Shown in pieces: positions 8,714-17,070 of a stretch of DNA of 64,000 bases. The notes under the pieces are model-generated. The model was given only the letters and a program-made list of their open reading frames with translations, did not search any database and had not been told where the DNA came from. The stretch spans positions 186,001 to 250,000 of the forward strand of contig NZ_AGAV01000003.1 of assembly GCF_000224785.1 (NCBI RefSeq). The letters run 5' to 3'. Position numbers and translations under genes: made by a program. Origin of the DNA: Lentibacillus jeotgali (GTDB lineage: Bacteria; Bacillota; Bacilli; Bacillales; Amphibacillaceae). Within the stretch, counting starts at the first letter, position 1; each line of letters starts with the position of its first letter.

Positions 8714-9727
8714 ATGAATACACAGCCTAATCCTGAATTGACCTCGGCTGAAATCGCAAGTCTTTGGAGTAATTATTTAAGCGATTCAATGGCTGTACAG
8801 ACTATTAGTTATACATTGAGCCAGGTTGAAGATGAAGACATACGCTCTGTATTGGAGTTTGCTTTAAGTTTATCCCAGCAACACGTCCAATTTATCGAAA
8901 ACCTGTTTACCAATGAGCAAATTGCTGTACCCGATGGATTTTCAACCCAGGATGTGAATTTAAACGCACCAAGATTATACACCGATGATTTTTTCCTCTT
9001 GTATATCCAAAACTTAGGGAAATTAGGTATGACTACCTATACGATGGCTTTATCTAATGCCGCACGTTCTGATATTGTGCAATATTTTAAACAAAACTTA
9101 AGCACATCTGCAGACTTACTGGATCAAGCCACGCAAGTAAAATTAACAAAAGGGATTTTTTCAAGAGCCCCCTATATTCCCAAACCTGAAAGGGTCGAAT
9201 ACATTAACGACCAACATTATTTGAGTGGGGGATGGTTTAGTGACAAACGCCCGTTAAATGCCATTGAAATTACGAATTTATATTACAATATTGAAAGGAA
9301 TAGGGTGGGTGCAGCGCTGATTATGGGATTTAGTCAGGTAGCCCAATCGCCAGAAGTTCGAAAGTATTTGGTACGAGGACGGGATATATCAGAAAAACAC
9401 GTGAATATTTTCAATAAAATTATGCACAATGACCATCTTTCAACACCGTCAGTATGGGATGCTCAACCAACGGATTCAACCGAATCTCCGTTTTCGGACA
9501 AACTTATGATGTTCCATATTACAACAATGAACACAGCCGGGATTGGTCAATATGGGGCGGCAATTGGATCCAGTCAAAGGACTGACTTGATTGCAACGTA
9601 CACTCGTCTTACAGCTGAAATTGCGAAATACGCCGAAGATGGTGCTAATCTTATGATTAAAAATCGATGGTTGGAAAAACCGCCCCAAGCACCGGATCGA
9701 AATCAAATTGCAAGAGATAAGGGTTAG
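8714..9727 (+). CDS. DUF3231 family protein
   Basis: 337 residues, two tandem helical repeats of the DUF3231 family (related to coat-F/ferritin-like four-helix bundles): the first at residues ~8-150 (NPELTSAEIASLWSNYL, SQQHVQFIENLF) and the second at ~165-320 (RPLNAIEITNLYYN, SEKHVNIFNKIM). The ATG is chosen because GGAGG sits 8 bases upstream; an ATG 57 bases earlier has only a weak site too close. These proteins occur in spore formers, but their role is unknown. The next gene follows nine bases after the stop. Confidence 0.82.
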   Translation: MNTQPNPELTSAEIASLWSNYLSDSMAVQTISYTLSQVEDEDIRSVLEFALSLSQQHVQFIENLFTNEQIAVPDGFSTQDVNLNAPRLYTDDFFLLYIQNLGKLGMTTYTMALSNAARSDIVQYFKQNLSTSADLLDQATQVKLTKGIFSRAPYIPKPERVEYINDQHYLSGGWFSDKRPLNAIEITNLYYNIERNRVGAALIMGFSQVAQSPEVRKYLVRGRDISEKHVNIFNKIMHNDHLSTPSVWDAQPTDSTESPFSDKLMMFHITTMNTAGIGQYGAAIGSSQRTDLIATYTRLTAEIAKYAEDGANLMIKNRWLEKPPQAPDRNQIARDKG

Positions 9728-9736
9728 GTCTTATGA

Positions 9737-10192
9737 ATGGATAAATTGCTGTGGAGCATCGCATTACCTGGTTTTGGCCAATTATTAAATAAAAAATACA
9801 TCAAAGGGATTGTACTAATTTTCTTAGTGTTTTTGGTCAACGTACAGGGAAACTTTAACGAGGTCATCCTTCTAAGTTTTCATGGGGAGATAGAAAAAGC
9901 GATTCAATATGCAGATTATCAGTGGCACATGTTCTATCCTTGTTTATACTTTTTTGCCATGTGGGATGCCTTTAAAGATGCAGGTGGCGGAAAAAAGCCA
10001 TATTCCTTTTTACCATTTGTATTTTCAGCCTATTTTGTGACTGTAGGAACGATCTATTCATCTAAACTAACTTTATTCAGCATATTGCTCGGTCCAATTT
10101 GGCTTCCAATATTAAGCGTCATTCCGGGTTTGGTTGTGGGATTCTTATTGCAGCACATCATGATGATAAAAAAGCTGGCTAATCAGTTTTAG
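9737..10192 (+). CDS. Small multi-pass membrane protein
   Basis: 151 residues with four to five hydrophobic segments. The N-terminal LPGFGQLLNKKYIKGIVLI resembles the TM2-type motif PGxGQxxxxxxxKG found in small membrane proteins of Firmicutes. The ATG lies nine bases downstream of the DUF3231 stop, so the two genes probably form one unit. No enzymatic motif is seen. The function is unknown. Confidence 0.6.
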   Translation: MDKLLWSIALPGFGQLLNKKYIKGIVLIFLVFLVNVQGNFNEVILLSFHGEIEKAIQYADYQWHMFYPCLYFFAMWDAFKDAGGGKKPYSFLPFVFSAYFVTVGTIYSSKLTLFSILLGPIWLPILSVIPGLVVGFLLQHIMMIKKLANQF

Positions 10193-10763
10193 CTTTTGCA
10201 TCAGGGGGGTCACAGGCTTGGGTATTACCAACTTTATTCCTTTAACGGGTGCCTTTCCGTATCAGCGCGCGTATTGTACATAAGGGGGTCCTACCGACAT
10301 TTTGACATCTAACCCGCGCTAAGCCACTTTCTTCCATATGAATCCTTATTATAGGCTCGTTAAGGGGTAATTTTATAATTCTACGCAAAAATCTCACCTC
10401 ATTAAACCCCTTTTAGAAGCTATGATTCTCCCACTTAGGGCAGTATTTTATCGTAGAATCCATCTACGCTATTTTTAGGTCATTTTTGTAAGAAAATGGA
10501 TTAGCGTTGTTTTTTTGTCATTATGTTGGCAAGACCGCTATTTCTTCAACTGTTAACTTTTTTTATCAATATTGCGTATTTTTTGTATTCTGTAGACTGA
10601 ATATTGCGGTATCCAAAATCCATGGAGCTGTACAATTAACCAATTTTTAGATTGCTTATTCAACAGGATGTTCCAGGATGCAGCTTGATAATTTAATTTA
10701 CTTTAGCCTTTTACATCAAGTGTCGGGGGCTTATTTTTTATGTCCAAGATTGAGTATCTTATT
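10193..10763. other. 571-bp intergenic stretch, no gene seen
   Basis: AT-rich and full of short T-runs. I find no open frame with a ribosome site, no convincing terminator and no known RNA motif. It separates a rightward membrane-protein gene from a convergent leftward gene. Confidence 0.5.
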
Positions 10764-11927
10764 TTAACCATCTTTGGTTTCGTTTCTTTCTTCATCTTGC
10801 TGACCCCGATAGTATTTGGAACGTTGGCTTTGTCGGTATCCATACATAATGTTTCGTACCATTTCTTCGTTTTCAAGGCCGACACCAATTGATCCCGCAA
10901 AAGTTGCTATGGAAGTGGCCAACCAGGCCAATTTTGTATAATTCCAGAAGCTAACAGATTCGTTTAAATCACCTAATGATTGAAATAAATCCGGCGGAAC
11001 AAACAAAAGGACTGTCAGCAGGAATAATACAAAAAGCGTAATATAGTAACATAATACTGCTACTGTTAAAGTAGCTACTGTTGTTCGGTTATATAATTTT
11101 CTGACAGCTTTATCATTATTTATAGCTGGCTTTTCCCACAGATTATGCGAGATGATAATCCATACCACGATACTGAAGATTGCACCAACCATTAAGCCCA
11201 AAAAGCGAAAAAGTTCAAATGCTCCACTTAACTTCCATAAAGTAGGGAAAATAAGGCCATAAGCCCCTGTAGCAAAAGCCACTGCAACGACAGGCTTAAA
11301 TGATGGAATAATGCCCCATGGGCGATTTGCATAGGTCATTCCCGCTAAAACACGCAGTTTAGCCTGAAAACGTGGGCGAATAACAAGATGCAGATCCATT
11401 TTTTTACCCATAGGGGTTGAATGTTCACGACGAATCAGTGAAAACAAAAATTGTCTGGATACAGCGCCTTTTTCACGATCAGACATGCCTTCTTTTGCGG
11501 TAACAGCAGTTTTTTTCATACTATTATTCGATTGATGGCTGTGTAACTCTTTTACAACTTGTAGCAATACTTTCCTTATGCGTGCGGTTAAAGGAAAAGA
11601 TCCAAATGCTGGAATCGATATTTGCCCGACTTGCCGATTATAATCACCATCTGCCACGACCAAATCCTTATCATCAAACAATGGGAGGTCTGTTAAACAT
11701 ATGGCAAAATCCCAGTTTTTTTGCTTTTTTATAGACTCAGTTTCCTCCATCAGTTCTTGCGTGTCTTCAGCTGAGCCAATAAGAGGGTCTGTTGTAACTT
11801 CAACAGACCATTTGACTTGATCTGAAACCTTTGCAGATAAGAATTCAGGTAATTTATTTTTGAAACTTTTAGCTAATTTTTCTGGCGTATCGGGACAAGG
11901 AATAAGTCCAATAGTTAATCGTGACAA
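10764..11927 (-). CDS. Uncharacterised soluble-plus-membrane protein
   Basis: 387 residues. The N-terminal ~200 residues look cytosolic and alpha/beta-like (TIGLIPCPDTPEKLAKSF, WDFAICLTDLPLFDDKDLVVAD). About four to five membrane segments follow (from ~215: PVVAVAFATGAYGLIFP, then ~245-270, 295-320, 345-365), with a basic C-terminal tail. AGGTGAGG lies before the ATG. Homologues are often annotated as methylene-tetrahydrofolate dehydrogenase in my recollection, but no FolD motif is visible and I do not support that name. The function is unknown. Confidence 0.65.
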   Translation of the reverse strand: MSRLTIGLIPCPDTPEKLAKSFKNKLPEFLSAKVSDQVKWSVEVTTDPLIGSAEDTQELMEETESIKKQKNWDFAICLTDLPLFDDKDLVVADGDYNRQVGQISIPAFGSFPLTARIRKVLLQVVKELHSHQSNNSMKKTAVTAKEGMSDREKGAVSRQFLFSLIRREHSTPMGKKMDLHLVIRPRFQAKLRVLAGMTYANRPWGIIPSFKPVVAVAFATGAYGLIFPTLWKLSGAFELFRFLGLMVGAIFSIVVWIIISHNLWEKPAINNDKAVRKLYNRTTVATLTVAVLCYYITLFVLFLLTVLLFVPPDLFQSLGDLNESVSFWNYTKLAWLATSIATFAGSIGVGLENEEMVRNIMYGYRQSQRSKYYRGQQDEERNETKDG

Positions 11928-12097
11928 TTACCTCACCTCCAATAAATATAAGAATTGGTTCATTTTATTTACCCGATTTTTTTGAATAAACACATAGTGA
12001 AAATTTACAATTCATTAACTCGCTGGTCTGAAAAGTAGGTACCGTCAAGAAGTTTGTGTAAATAAATAGGATACTCCTCAGAATAGGTGGTGTTGGT

Positions 12098-12141
12098 ATT
12101 TTCAGATATTATCCCGGGTACCCGGGATAATATCTGAAAAT
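12098..12141. repeat. Perfect 44-bp palindrome
   Basis: Two 22-bp arms with no loop, centred on CCCGGGTACCCGGG. The right arm is the end of the transposase coding sequence and the left arm is its exact inverted copy. The duplicated arm supplies the stop codon of the transposase. It could be a fold-back duplication or an assembly artefact. Confidence 0.85.
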
Positions 12142-13332
12142 TCGATCGTTTGTGATCCGCTGTGCTTGCCGTATCTCGTTTCAAACATTTCCTGTAACGC
12201 TTGATAAGCACTTGCGAAGCCTCTGAGCTTCCGCTCTGACCATCTTTGGTTATATTCGGTTGATTGAAGGTATACCACCTTTTCTGCTGCCTTTTCACTG
12301 GGAAGGCTGTTCATCGTTTTTTGTACGCTTCTTGATTTCCTTCATCGTCCGCTCAATGATATTCGTGGTATAAATCATGCGCTGGATTGATGAGGGATAT
12401 TTCAAGAATGTCAGAAGCACATTTAAGTCCTCTTCCCATGATTTGACGACTTTTGGATGCTTGCCTTGCCAGTTCTCTTGAAAAGTTTTAAATTGACTCA
12501 TGGCTTCTTCACTCGTGCTGGCCTCATAAATAGCCTTTAAATCCTCGGCTACAGCTGTTTGATCCTTTTTACGAACGGCGTTGATGGCATTACGAACTTT
12601 ATGTACCACACAGCGCTGGACGTCAGCCTTTGGATAAATTTCTTTCATCGCTGCTTCAAGTCCGGGCAGGCCATCAAAAACACCAAGCAACACTTCCTCA
12701 ACACCCCGATTGTAAAGATCGCGGAGAATTTCTTTCCAGCCGAGTGAGCTTTCCTGGCCACCGACATAGAAACCGAGAATCTCGCGGTAACCGTCTTCAG
12801 ACACACCGATGACCAAGTACACGACTTCATTGGCGACATCATCGCGGCGCAGCTTCAGGTAAGTCCCGTCAAGATAAAGGATTGAATAACGTTTCTTTAG
12901 TGGGCGCTGCTGCCATGTTTCGATATTTTCGAGTGTAACGTCTGTGATGTTACTAACCGTTGTTGCCGAATAAGCAGAGCCCAGCATGTGCTCAATCATT
13001 TGCCCGATTTCACGCGTGCTGACACCTTTCTGATACATTCTCGTTACCGTTTCGCCAACCCATTGATCACGGCGTTGGTAAGGTGAGAACAATTCCGTTT
13101 GAAATTCACCATGGCGGTCGCGGGGCACAGCAAGATCATCAATATGGCCGTGCTTGGTATCAAGCGTTCGTTTGTAGTAACCATTTTTTACTTGCTTCAA
13201 TTCAGGATGTTCTTCGTTGAAAAACTGTTCCCTTTCCTCTACCAAAATCGTTTCGAGCTGGTCTTTGACAAAATCACGTACAAGACTATCCAGTTGATTC
13301 ATAAAGCCATCATTCGTTATACTTTGAGTCAT
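12102..13332 (-). pseudogene. IS256 transposase, frameshifted
   Basis: A Mutator/IS256 DDE transposase. The first frame covers residues 1-345, with LYLDGTYLK (first Asp), GVFDGLPGLEAAM (second Asp) and QRCVVHKVRNAI, plus TTNIIERTMKEIKKRTK near its end. At a run of six A (coding strand) about 1 kb from the start, the frame shifts; the C-terminal helix continues in the next frame as MNSLPSEKAAEKVVYLQ and FASAYQALQEMFETRYG. The start ATG follows GAGGAG. IS256 elements are not known to need frameshifting, so I read this as inactivation or a sequencing error in the homopolymer. Confidence 0.85.
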
Positions 13333-13484
13333 GGTAGGGTTTCTCCTCTCTCTATTTATAGCCAATTCCGAGGGTACCCTACCTCTTTTTTTGTCTCAAA
13401 GAATTTACACAAACTATTTTACGTCATCGAAAAGTAAAAAGATATAAAAAATTATTTAATAAAAATGTAACTCCAATAATTATG

Positions 13485-13513
13485 TTTATAAATATATTAA
13501 AATGTGGTATATA
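13485..13513 (+). promoter_or_regulatory. SigA promoter of heat-shock locus 2
   Basis: TTTATA and TATATA with a 17-base spacer ending AAAATGTGG. It is nearly the same sequence as the promoter of locus 1 and the leftward promoter near 14.8 kb. It begins about 70 bases beyond the IS256 end. Confidence 0.75.
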
Positions 13514-13524
13514 AAAAATAGAAC

Positions 13525-13551
13525 TTAGCACTCGGATGGTTCTAGTGCTAA
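13525..13551. promoter_or_regulatory. CIRCE operator 2, one mismatch
   Basis: TTAGCACTC-N9-TAGTGCTAA: the left arm is perfect and the right arm has one change (T for G at its first base). It is placed as in locus 1. It should bring the mini-ORF remnant and second hsp20 under HrcA. Confidence 0.9.
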
Positions 13552-13586
13552 GTCAGAGAAAATATTAAGAAAGGAGTTGATTTATT

Positions 13587-13673
13587 CTGATTAAATTTAT
13601 TCCTTTTAGTATGATGGAAGACTTTTCAAACGGATTTTGGTTGAGGGGAAGGGTGCCCTTGGATAGGGCTTAG
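13587..13673 (+). pseudogene. Remnant of Hsp20-like mini-ORF
   Basis: A 28-codon frame behind CIRCE 2 reading IKFIPFSMMEDFSNGFW after a CTG where its counterpart at locus 1 has ATG. AAGGAG lies 10 bases before that CTG. It again mimics the Hsp20 N-terminus (IPF, then hydrophobic DFF-like segment) and stops early. It could still be translated from CTG or an upstream ATT, but I treat it as decayed. Confidence 0.45.
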
Positions 13674-13779
13674 CAAGCATTTTAATTGAAAGTTTATCTC
13701 TTTTTGTAATATGAAATTCACCTCCGTTAGTATTGAAATGAAGTGCTAATGTCAATATTTATTTGAAAAGGAGTGAGTC

Positions 13780-14256
13780 ATGATGTCAAGTTTAATACCT
13801 TTCAATAGAAAAAATCGAAATGTATCAAATGTGACACCAACAAACCCTTTTAACATGATTGACGACTTTTTTGATGATGCTTTTAAAGATTTTCCATTGG
13901 CCAGAAGAAACCTTGTTACAGATCCGTTCAAGGTAGATATTCAGGAAACAGATAATGAATATTTAGTAGATGCTGAACTTCCAGGGATAAAGAAAAATGA
14001 TATTGATGTCACGTTAAATGATGAAGGTCGTTTAACTATCTCGGTGAACCGGGAAGAAAATGTTGATACGAAAGATGAAGATAACAACTATATTCATCAA
14101 GAAAGACGTTACGATTCAATGCAGCGTTCACTCTTTTTGGCAAATGCCAAGACCGATGATGTAAAGGCGAAGCTAGAAGATGGATTGCTGAGAATCACTG
14201 TGGGTAAAGATGAACAAGCAGTGAAGGATAATTCACGTAAAATTGAAATTGAATAA
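13780..14256 (+). CDS. Hsp20/alpha-crystallin small heat-shock protein 2
   Basis: 158 residues, clearly paralogous to the 157-residue Hsp20 at locus 1: the same LIPFNRKNRNV start, NPFNMIDDFFDDAF, DPFKVDIQETDNEYLVDAELPGIKK and LEDGLLRITV, and the tail ends KIEIE. An ATP-independent holdase is expected. AAAGGAG precedes two adjacent ATG codons; the second has the better 9-base spacing. The gene lies about 230 bases downstream of CIRCE 2 and is followed by a strong terminator. Confidence 0.92.
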   Translation: MMSSLIPFNRKNRNVSNVTPTNPFNMIDDFFDDAFKDFPLARRNLVTDPFKVDIQETDNEYLVDAELPGIKKNDIDVTLNDEGRLTISVNREENVDTKDEDNNYIHQERRYDSMQRSLFLANAKTDDVKAKLEDGLLRITVGKDEQAVKDNSRKIEIE

Positions 14257-14265
14257 TGTTGTACA

Positions 14266-14301
14266 AGAAAAGCCTCACGGTCAATTTCGCGAGGCTTTTC
14301 T
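14266..14301. terminator. Terminator between hsp20 and convergent gene
   Basis: Stem AGAAAAGCCTC with GAGGCTTTTCT, loop of 14 bases including a CG/CG extension. It has A- and T-rich flanks, so it can work on both strands between the convergent genes. Confidence 0.75.
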
Positions 14302-14333
14302 TTGGTTATTATTAGTTTTAGACTATTTACCGA

Positions 14334-14741
14334 TTAACACATCAATTGAAAAAAATTTTGATTTCGATTATTTGGGAGAATGTCATATTTATGACCATAT
14401 TGTTTGATTATTTCATGAATCATTTTGTAACCAATTTCGTCACTTCTATAGGAAGGATTAACTGAAACGTGTTGGATAATCACGTTTACGTCACTTTTAA
14501 TTTTAAAACCAATTGCTCCAATAATATTATTTGACTGTTTCCAAAGATAAAGATGCCAATTAGGGTTATTCTCATATTGGTCAACAATTTCTTGTAATGA
14601 TTTGATATCTCTTTTATTCAACGTGAATGAAAGAAGACCCATCGCAATTTTTCTGTAGCATTTTTTATAACGAATTAACATACAGTTTGAACTCTCCCTA
14701 ACAGGTGACGGATTTGTTCTATCAAGAACTATTGCAACCAT
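14334..14741 (-). CDS. RibT-like GNAT acetyltransferase under CIRCE
   Basis: From residue 21 (MLIRYKKCYRKIAMGLLSF) onward the protein follows RibT, the small GNAT-type acetyltransferase of the riboflavin operon: LWKQSNNIIGAIGF, then IIQHVSVNPSYRSDEIGYKM (acetyl-CoA loop region; RSDEIG replaces the usual RxxGIG) and a C-terminal LPNNRNQNFFQ. A ribosome site (AAAGGAG, 8 bases) supports a start 20 codons earlier, giving the extra N-terminus MVAIVLDRTNPSPV. The MLIRYKK start has a weaker site. No rib genes are nearby. The upstream CIRCE and promoter imply heat induction of this copy. The substrate is unknown. Confidence 0.7.
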   Translation of the reverse strand: MVAIVLDRTNPSPVRESSNCMLIRYKKCYRKIAMGLLSFTLNKRDIKSLQEIVDQYENNPNWHLYLWKQSNNIIGAIGFKIKSDVNVIIQHVSVNPSYRSDEIGYKMIHEIIKQYGHKYDILPNNRNQNFFQLMC

Positions 14742-14767
14742 CCAAATCACTCCTTTAAAGAAAGTTT

Positions 14768-14794
14768 TTGGCACTCAAAAGAGGTGAATGCTAA
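14768..14794. promoter_or_regulatory. CIRCE operator 3, one mismatch per arm
   Basis: TTGGCACTC-N9-GAATGCTAA, with the 9-base spacing kept and a single change in each arm. It sits between a leftward promoter and the RibT-like gene. Confidence 0.8.
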
Positions 14795-14802
14795 TTATTT
14801 TT

Positions 14803-14831
14803 TATATATCACATTTTAATCATTTTGTAAA
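14803..14831 (-). promoter_or_regulatory. Leftward SigA promoter, third heat-shock copy
   Basis: On the minus strand TTTACA and TATATA with a 17-base spacer ending AAAATGTGA. It is almost identical to the promoter at locus 2 but in opposite orientation, with CIRCE 3 just downstream. Confidence 0.75.
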
Positions 14832-14977
14832 TTAATTTACATTTAAAAAACTATATATTTTTATTTATGATAAAATGGTAGTGACTGTGCCACGAACGGG
14901 CGCAGTTGCCGAACAATTGTGTGTTGAAGTTGGGCCATTGAATAAAAAAAGAAGAACCTACGACGAATTTTGGGGGT

Positions 14978-15475
14978 ATGATGACAATTTATGTGAATTG
15001 GGGAAACGACAAAGTTAAATTGACATGGAAGCTGGAAAGCGAAATGCCACCATATAATTTAATTACAAGCGCTCATGGATTTTGCTTTTATAAAAACGAG
15101 TTGTTATTGGTTGACCTTAAGCACCGTGGATGGGACATTCCGGGAGGTCATATTGAATTATATGAATCTCCAGAGGAATGTTTTAAACGTGAAGCCATGG
15201 AAGAAGGGTACGTTGAAGGCAAATGCAATTTTCTTGGATGTATCGAAGTCGATCATAACGAAAATCCAAATTGGACCGAAAATAGTCCTTATCCCAAGGT
15301 AGGATACCAGGCATATTATCGTATGGATGTTGACCATTTACATCAATTTTCAAGCGAGTATGAGTCCACTCAAAGAATTTTTATAGATCCTAATAAAGCT
15401 TCTAATTATCATCACGAATGGCATGAGATATTTCAAGAGGCACTTAATCATGCTTTGTTGGTAAAAGAACCTTGA
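14978..15475 (+). CDS. NUDIX hydrolase
   Basis: 165 residues. The Nudix box reads GGHIELYESPEECFKREAMEEG, with the REAxEE metal-binding core, so it is a Mg-dependent nucleotide-diphosphate-type hydrolase. The N-terminus has MTIYVNWGNDKVKLTWK and the middle EVDHNENPNWTENSPYPKVGYQAYYRM. GGGGG lies 3-8 bases before two adjacent ATGs. It stands alone between a leftward acetyltransferase and IS110. The substrate is not predictable. Confidence 0.85.
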   Translation: MMTIYVNWGNDKVKLTWKLESEMPPYNLITSAHGFCFYKNELLLVDLKHRGWDIPGGHIELYESPEECFKREAMEEGYVEGKCNFLGCIEVDHNENPNWTENSPYPKVGYQAYYRMDVDHLHQFSSEYESTQRIFIDPNKASNYHHEWHEIFQEALNHALLVKEP

Positions 15476-15619
15476 CTATACCGCAATACCAGCCAATAGC
15501 TGTCAACACTTAGGACTAAAAAAGTTCGAAAATACATGTTATACTAAAATTAGACATACCAAAAAGCCTTACCGTTGAACCGATAAGGTTTTTGAATATT
15601 GTGAATTGGAATAACTCCC

Positions 15620-16822
15620 TTATGATTGATCTACAAAGACTTCCTGACGTTTTAACATGGCATGGATCCAGTGAACAAGTTTGTTGGCACAGGCAATGAC
15701 AGCGACCTTGTGTGGCTTGCCCTCGTTTCTTTTGCGATCATAAAAACCTATAAGTTTTTTGTTCCGGTTTTTGGCCAGACCGCATTGCACAGCTGAATAA
15801 AGGGCTTGACGTAATCTTGATGATCCTCTTTTCGTGATGCGGTTAATGGATGCTTTATATTTGCCTGACTCAAAAACACTTGGATCTAGTCCTGCATAGG
15901 CAGCCAGTTGCTTAGGGCGTTCAAACAGATTGATTCCCCCGATTTCGGAGATGATTGTTGCCCCAATCTTTTCTCCGATACCAGGAACTGATTGGACCAA
16001 GTCATAGTCTTCAAAGGTCTTAGCCAGGGCATCTATTTCTTTTTGTAATTGGGATAGGTGCTCCTGGTATTGAAAAAGCATCTGGATATACATTTGTATA
16101 CTGACAACGTGACCATGACAAACAGGATGTTGAAAGGGATTACGATCCGCCGCGGCTTTCAGTTGGGCTGCTTTGTCCAGAAACCATGCGTAGGAACGCT
16201 TCGCTCCGAATTGATGCATCTCCATAGCCAACGTCTGTTGAGAGACTTCTTGAATAGCCGCAGAAGTCGGATAATGCAGTAAGGTGTTCAGGGACAATTT
16301 GCCACAAAGATCACTAAAAACGCTATGATATTCCGGGAAAGTATGATCCACAGCAGCCTGAAACTGAAGTTTGATTTCAACGTAGCTGTCCGTTAAAGCG
16401 CTGTGTTGTCTGGTTAATTGCCGCAGATTCAGGTATTGTTCGTTTTTCCTCTGAAACACTTCCAGATCTTCTTTGTAATACAACTCCCCCAGATGGAAGG
16501 CATCGATTTTGTCCGTTTTCACCTTACGCAGGCTTGTTTTTCGAGCCTCATAGGAAATGACCGGATTGATAACATAATAAGTTATAGCTTGATCTTCAAG
16601 AAATTGAAGCACAGGTTCATGATAGTGCCCGGTGGATTCAAAGATGACAGCCGGAGGTTGTCCGGAAACCTGTTCCACTTCCTGATAAAACTGATAAAAA
16701 GCGTGAAGTCCTTGTAGATGGTGTTCAAATTTAAAGCTTTTTTTATATGGTTTTTTCCTTTTTAAAAAAGCTTGGACCTGGCTTTCCCCTTTGGCGACAT
16801 CCAGGCCGATGACAGGATTCAT
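15620..16822 (-). CDS. IS110-family transposase
   Basis: A 400-residue DEDD recombinase. The N-terminal RuvC-like domain has GLDVAKGESQVQAF (first Asp), FESTGHYHEPVLQFL (Glu) and KTDKIDAFHLGELY (the DxxD pair). The C-terminal Tnp domain has VQSVPGIGEKIGATIISEIG, FERPKQLAAYAGLDPSVFESG and GSSRLRQALY with the catalytic Ser. It is intact by length and motifs. GGAG lies upstream of the ATG. Such enzymes use a bridge RNA from the element's noncoding end to choose their target. Confidence 0.93.
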   Translation of the reverse strand: MNPVIGLDVAKGESQVQAFLKRKKPYKKSFKFEHHLQGLHAFYQFYQEVEQVSGQPPAVIFESTGHYHEPVLQFLEDQAITYYVINPVISYEARKTSLRKVKTDKIDAFHLGELYYKEDLEVFQRKNEQYLNLRQLTRQHSALTDSYVEIKLQFQAAVDHTFPEYHSVFSDLCGKLSLNTLLHYPTSAAIQEVSQQTLAMEMHQFGAKRSYAWFLDKAAQLKAAADRNPFQHPVCHGHVVSIQMYIQMLFQYQEHLSQLQKEIDALAKTFEDYDLVQSVPGIGEKIGATIISEIGGINLFERPKQLAAYAGLDPSVFESGKYKASINRITKRGSSRLRQALYSAVQCGLAKNRNKKLIGFYDRKRNEGKPHKVAVIACANKLVHWIHAMLKRQEVFVDQS

Positions 16823-16839
16823 AGGTAATCACAACTCCT

Positions 16840-17060
16840 TTGATAGATTCGTCGGTGCGCCCCTCACATCCCTTGTAGTTTCATAGCTTCGCTTGTTATA
16901 CGGGATCATGTCCCAACCAGCCTCAAACATGTTTCTACAAGGAAGGGGTGGACAGTATTGCGGACGGGATCGAGTCCCACGGGCGCCAGCGTCCTCCCCC
17001 GACTTCCTCAAGCATATGAAACCTATAAAAAATAGGTCAACCAGTTCAATGACCGGCTGA
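16840..17060 (-). ncRNA. Candidate bridge RNA of IS110
   Basis: The noncoding end upstream of the transposase is the place where IS110-group elements encode their bridge RNA. It is unusually GC-rich for the region and strongly structured: a 5' hairpin on the minus strand pairing GGTCA-CCGGT with ACTGG-TGACC, then a GC-rich stretch around GACTCGATCCCGTCC and a paired TTGTAG/CTACAA segment. This is assigned from position and structure. I cannot identify the guide loops. Confidence 0.4.
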
Positions 17061-17070
17061 CCATATAATA

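Larger units (their letters stand above)
12051..13415 (-). mobile_element. IS256-family insertion sequence, probably inactive
   Basis: The transposase frame is bracketed by an inverted repeat with core AGTTTGTGTAAAT at the left and its complement at the right end. I could not find matching target duplications in the flanks. The element sits just upstream of the second heat-shock promoter. Boundaries are approximate. Confidence 0.75.
15483..17065 (-). mobile_element. IS110-family insertion sequence
   Basis: An intact DEDD transposase with a short 3' noncoding end (which includes a 26-bp motif starting GCAATACCAGC, also present near 19.2 kb and, diverged, near 22.25 kb) and a ~240-bp 5' noncoding end. 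IS110 elements lack ordinary inverted repeats, so the edges are approximate. Confidence 0.8.

Noticed and set aside
12317-12322. Programmed frameshift in the IS256 transposase at the A6 run.
   Set aside because: IS256 transposases are single-frame proteins; a homopolymer indel is the simpler reading.
7137-14831. A prophage or an integrative conjugative element carrying the heat-shock genes.
   Set aside because: No integrase, relaxase, capsid or terminase gene and no attachment-site repeat are visible; only insertion sequences.
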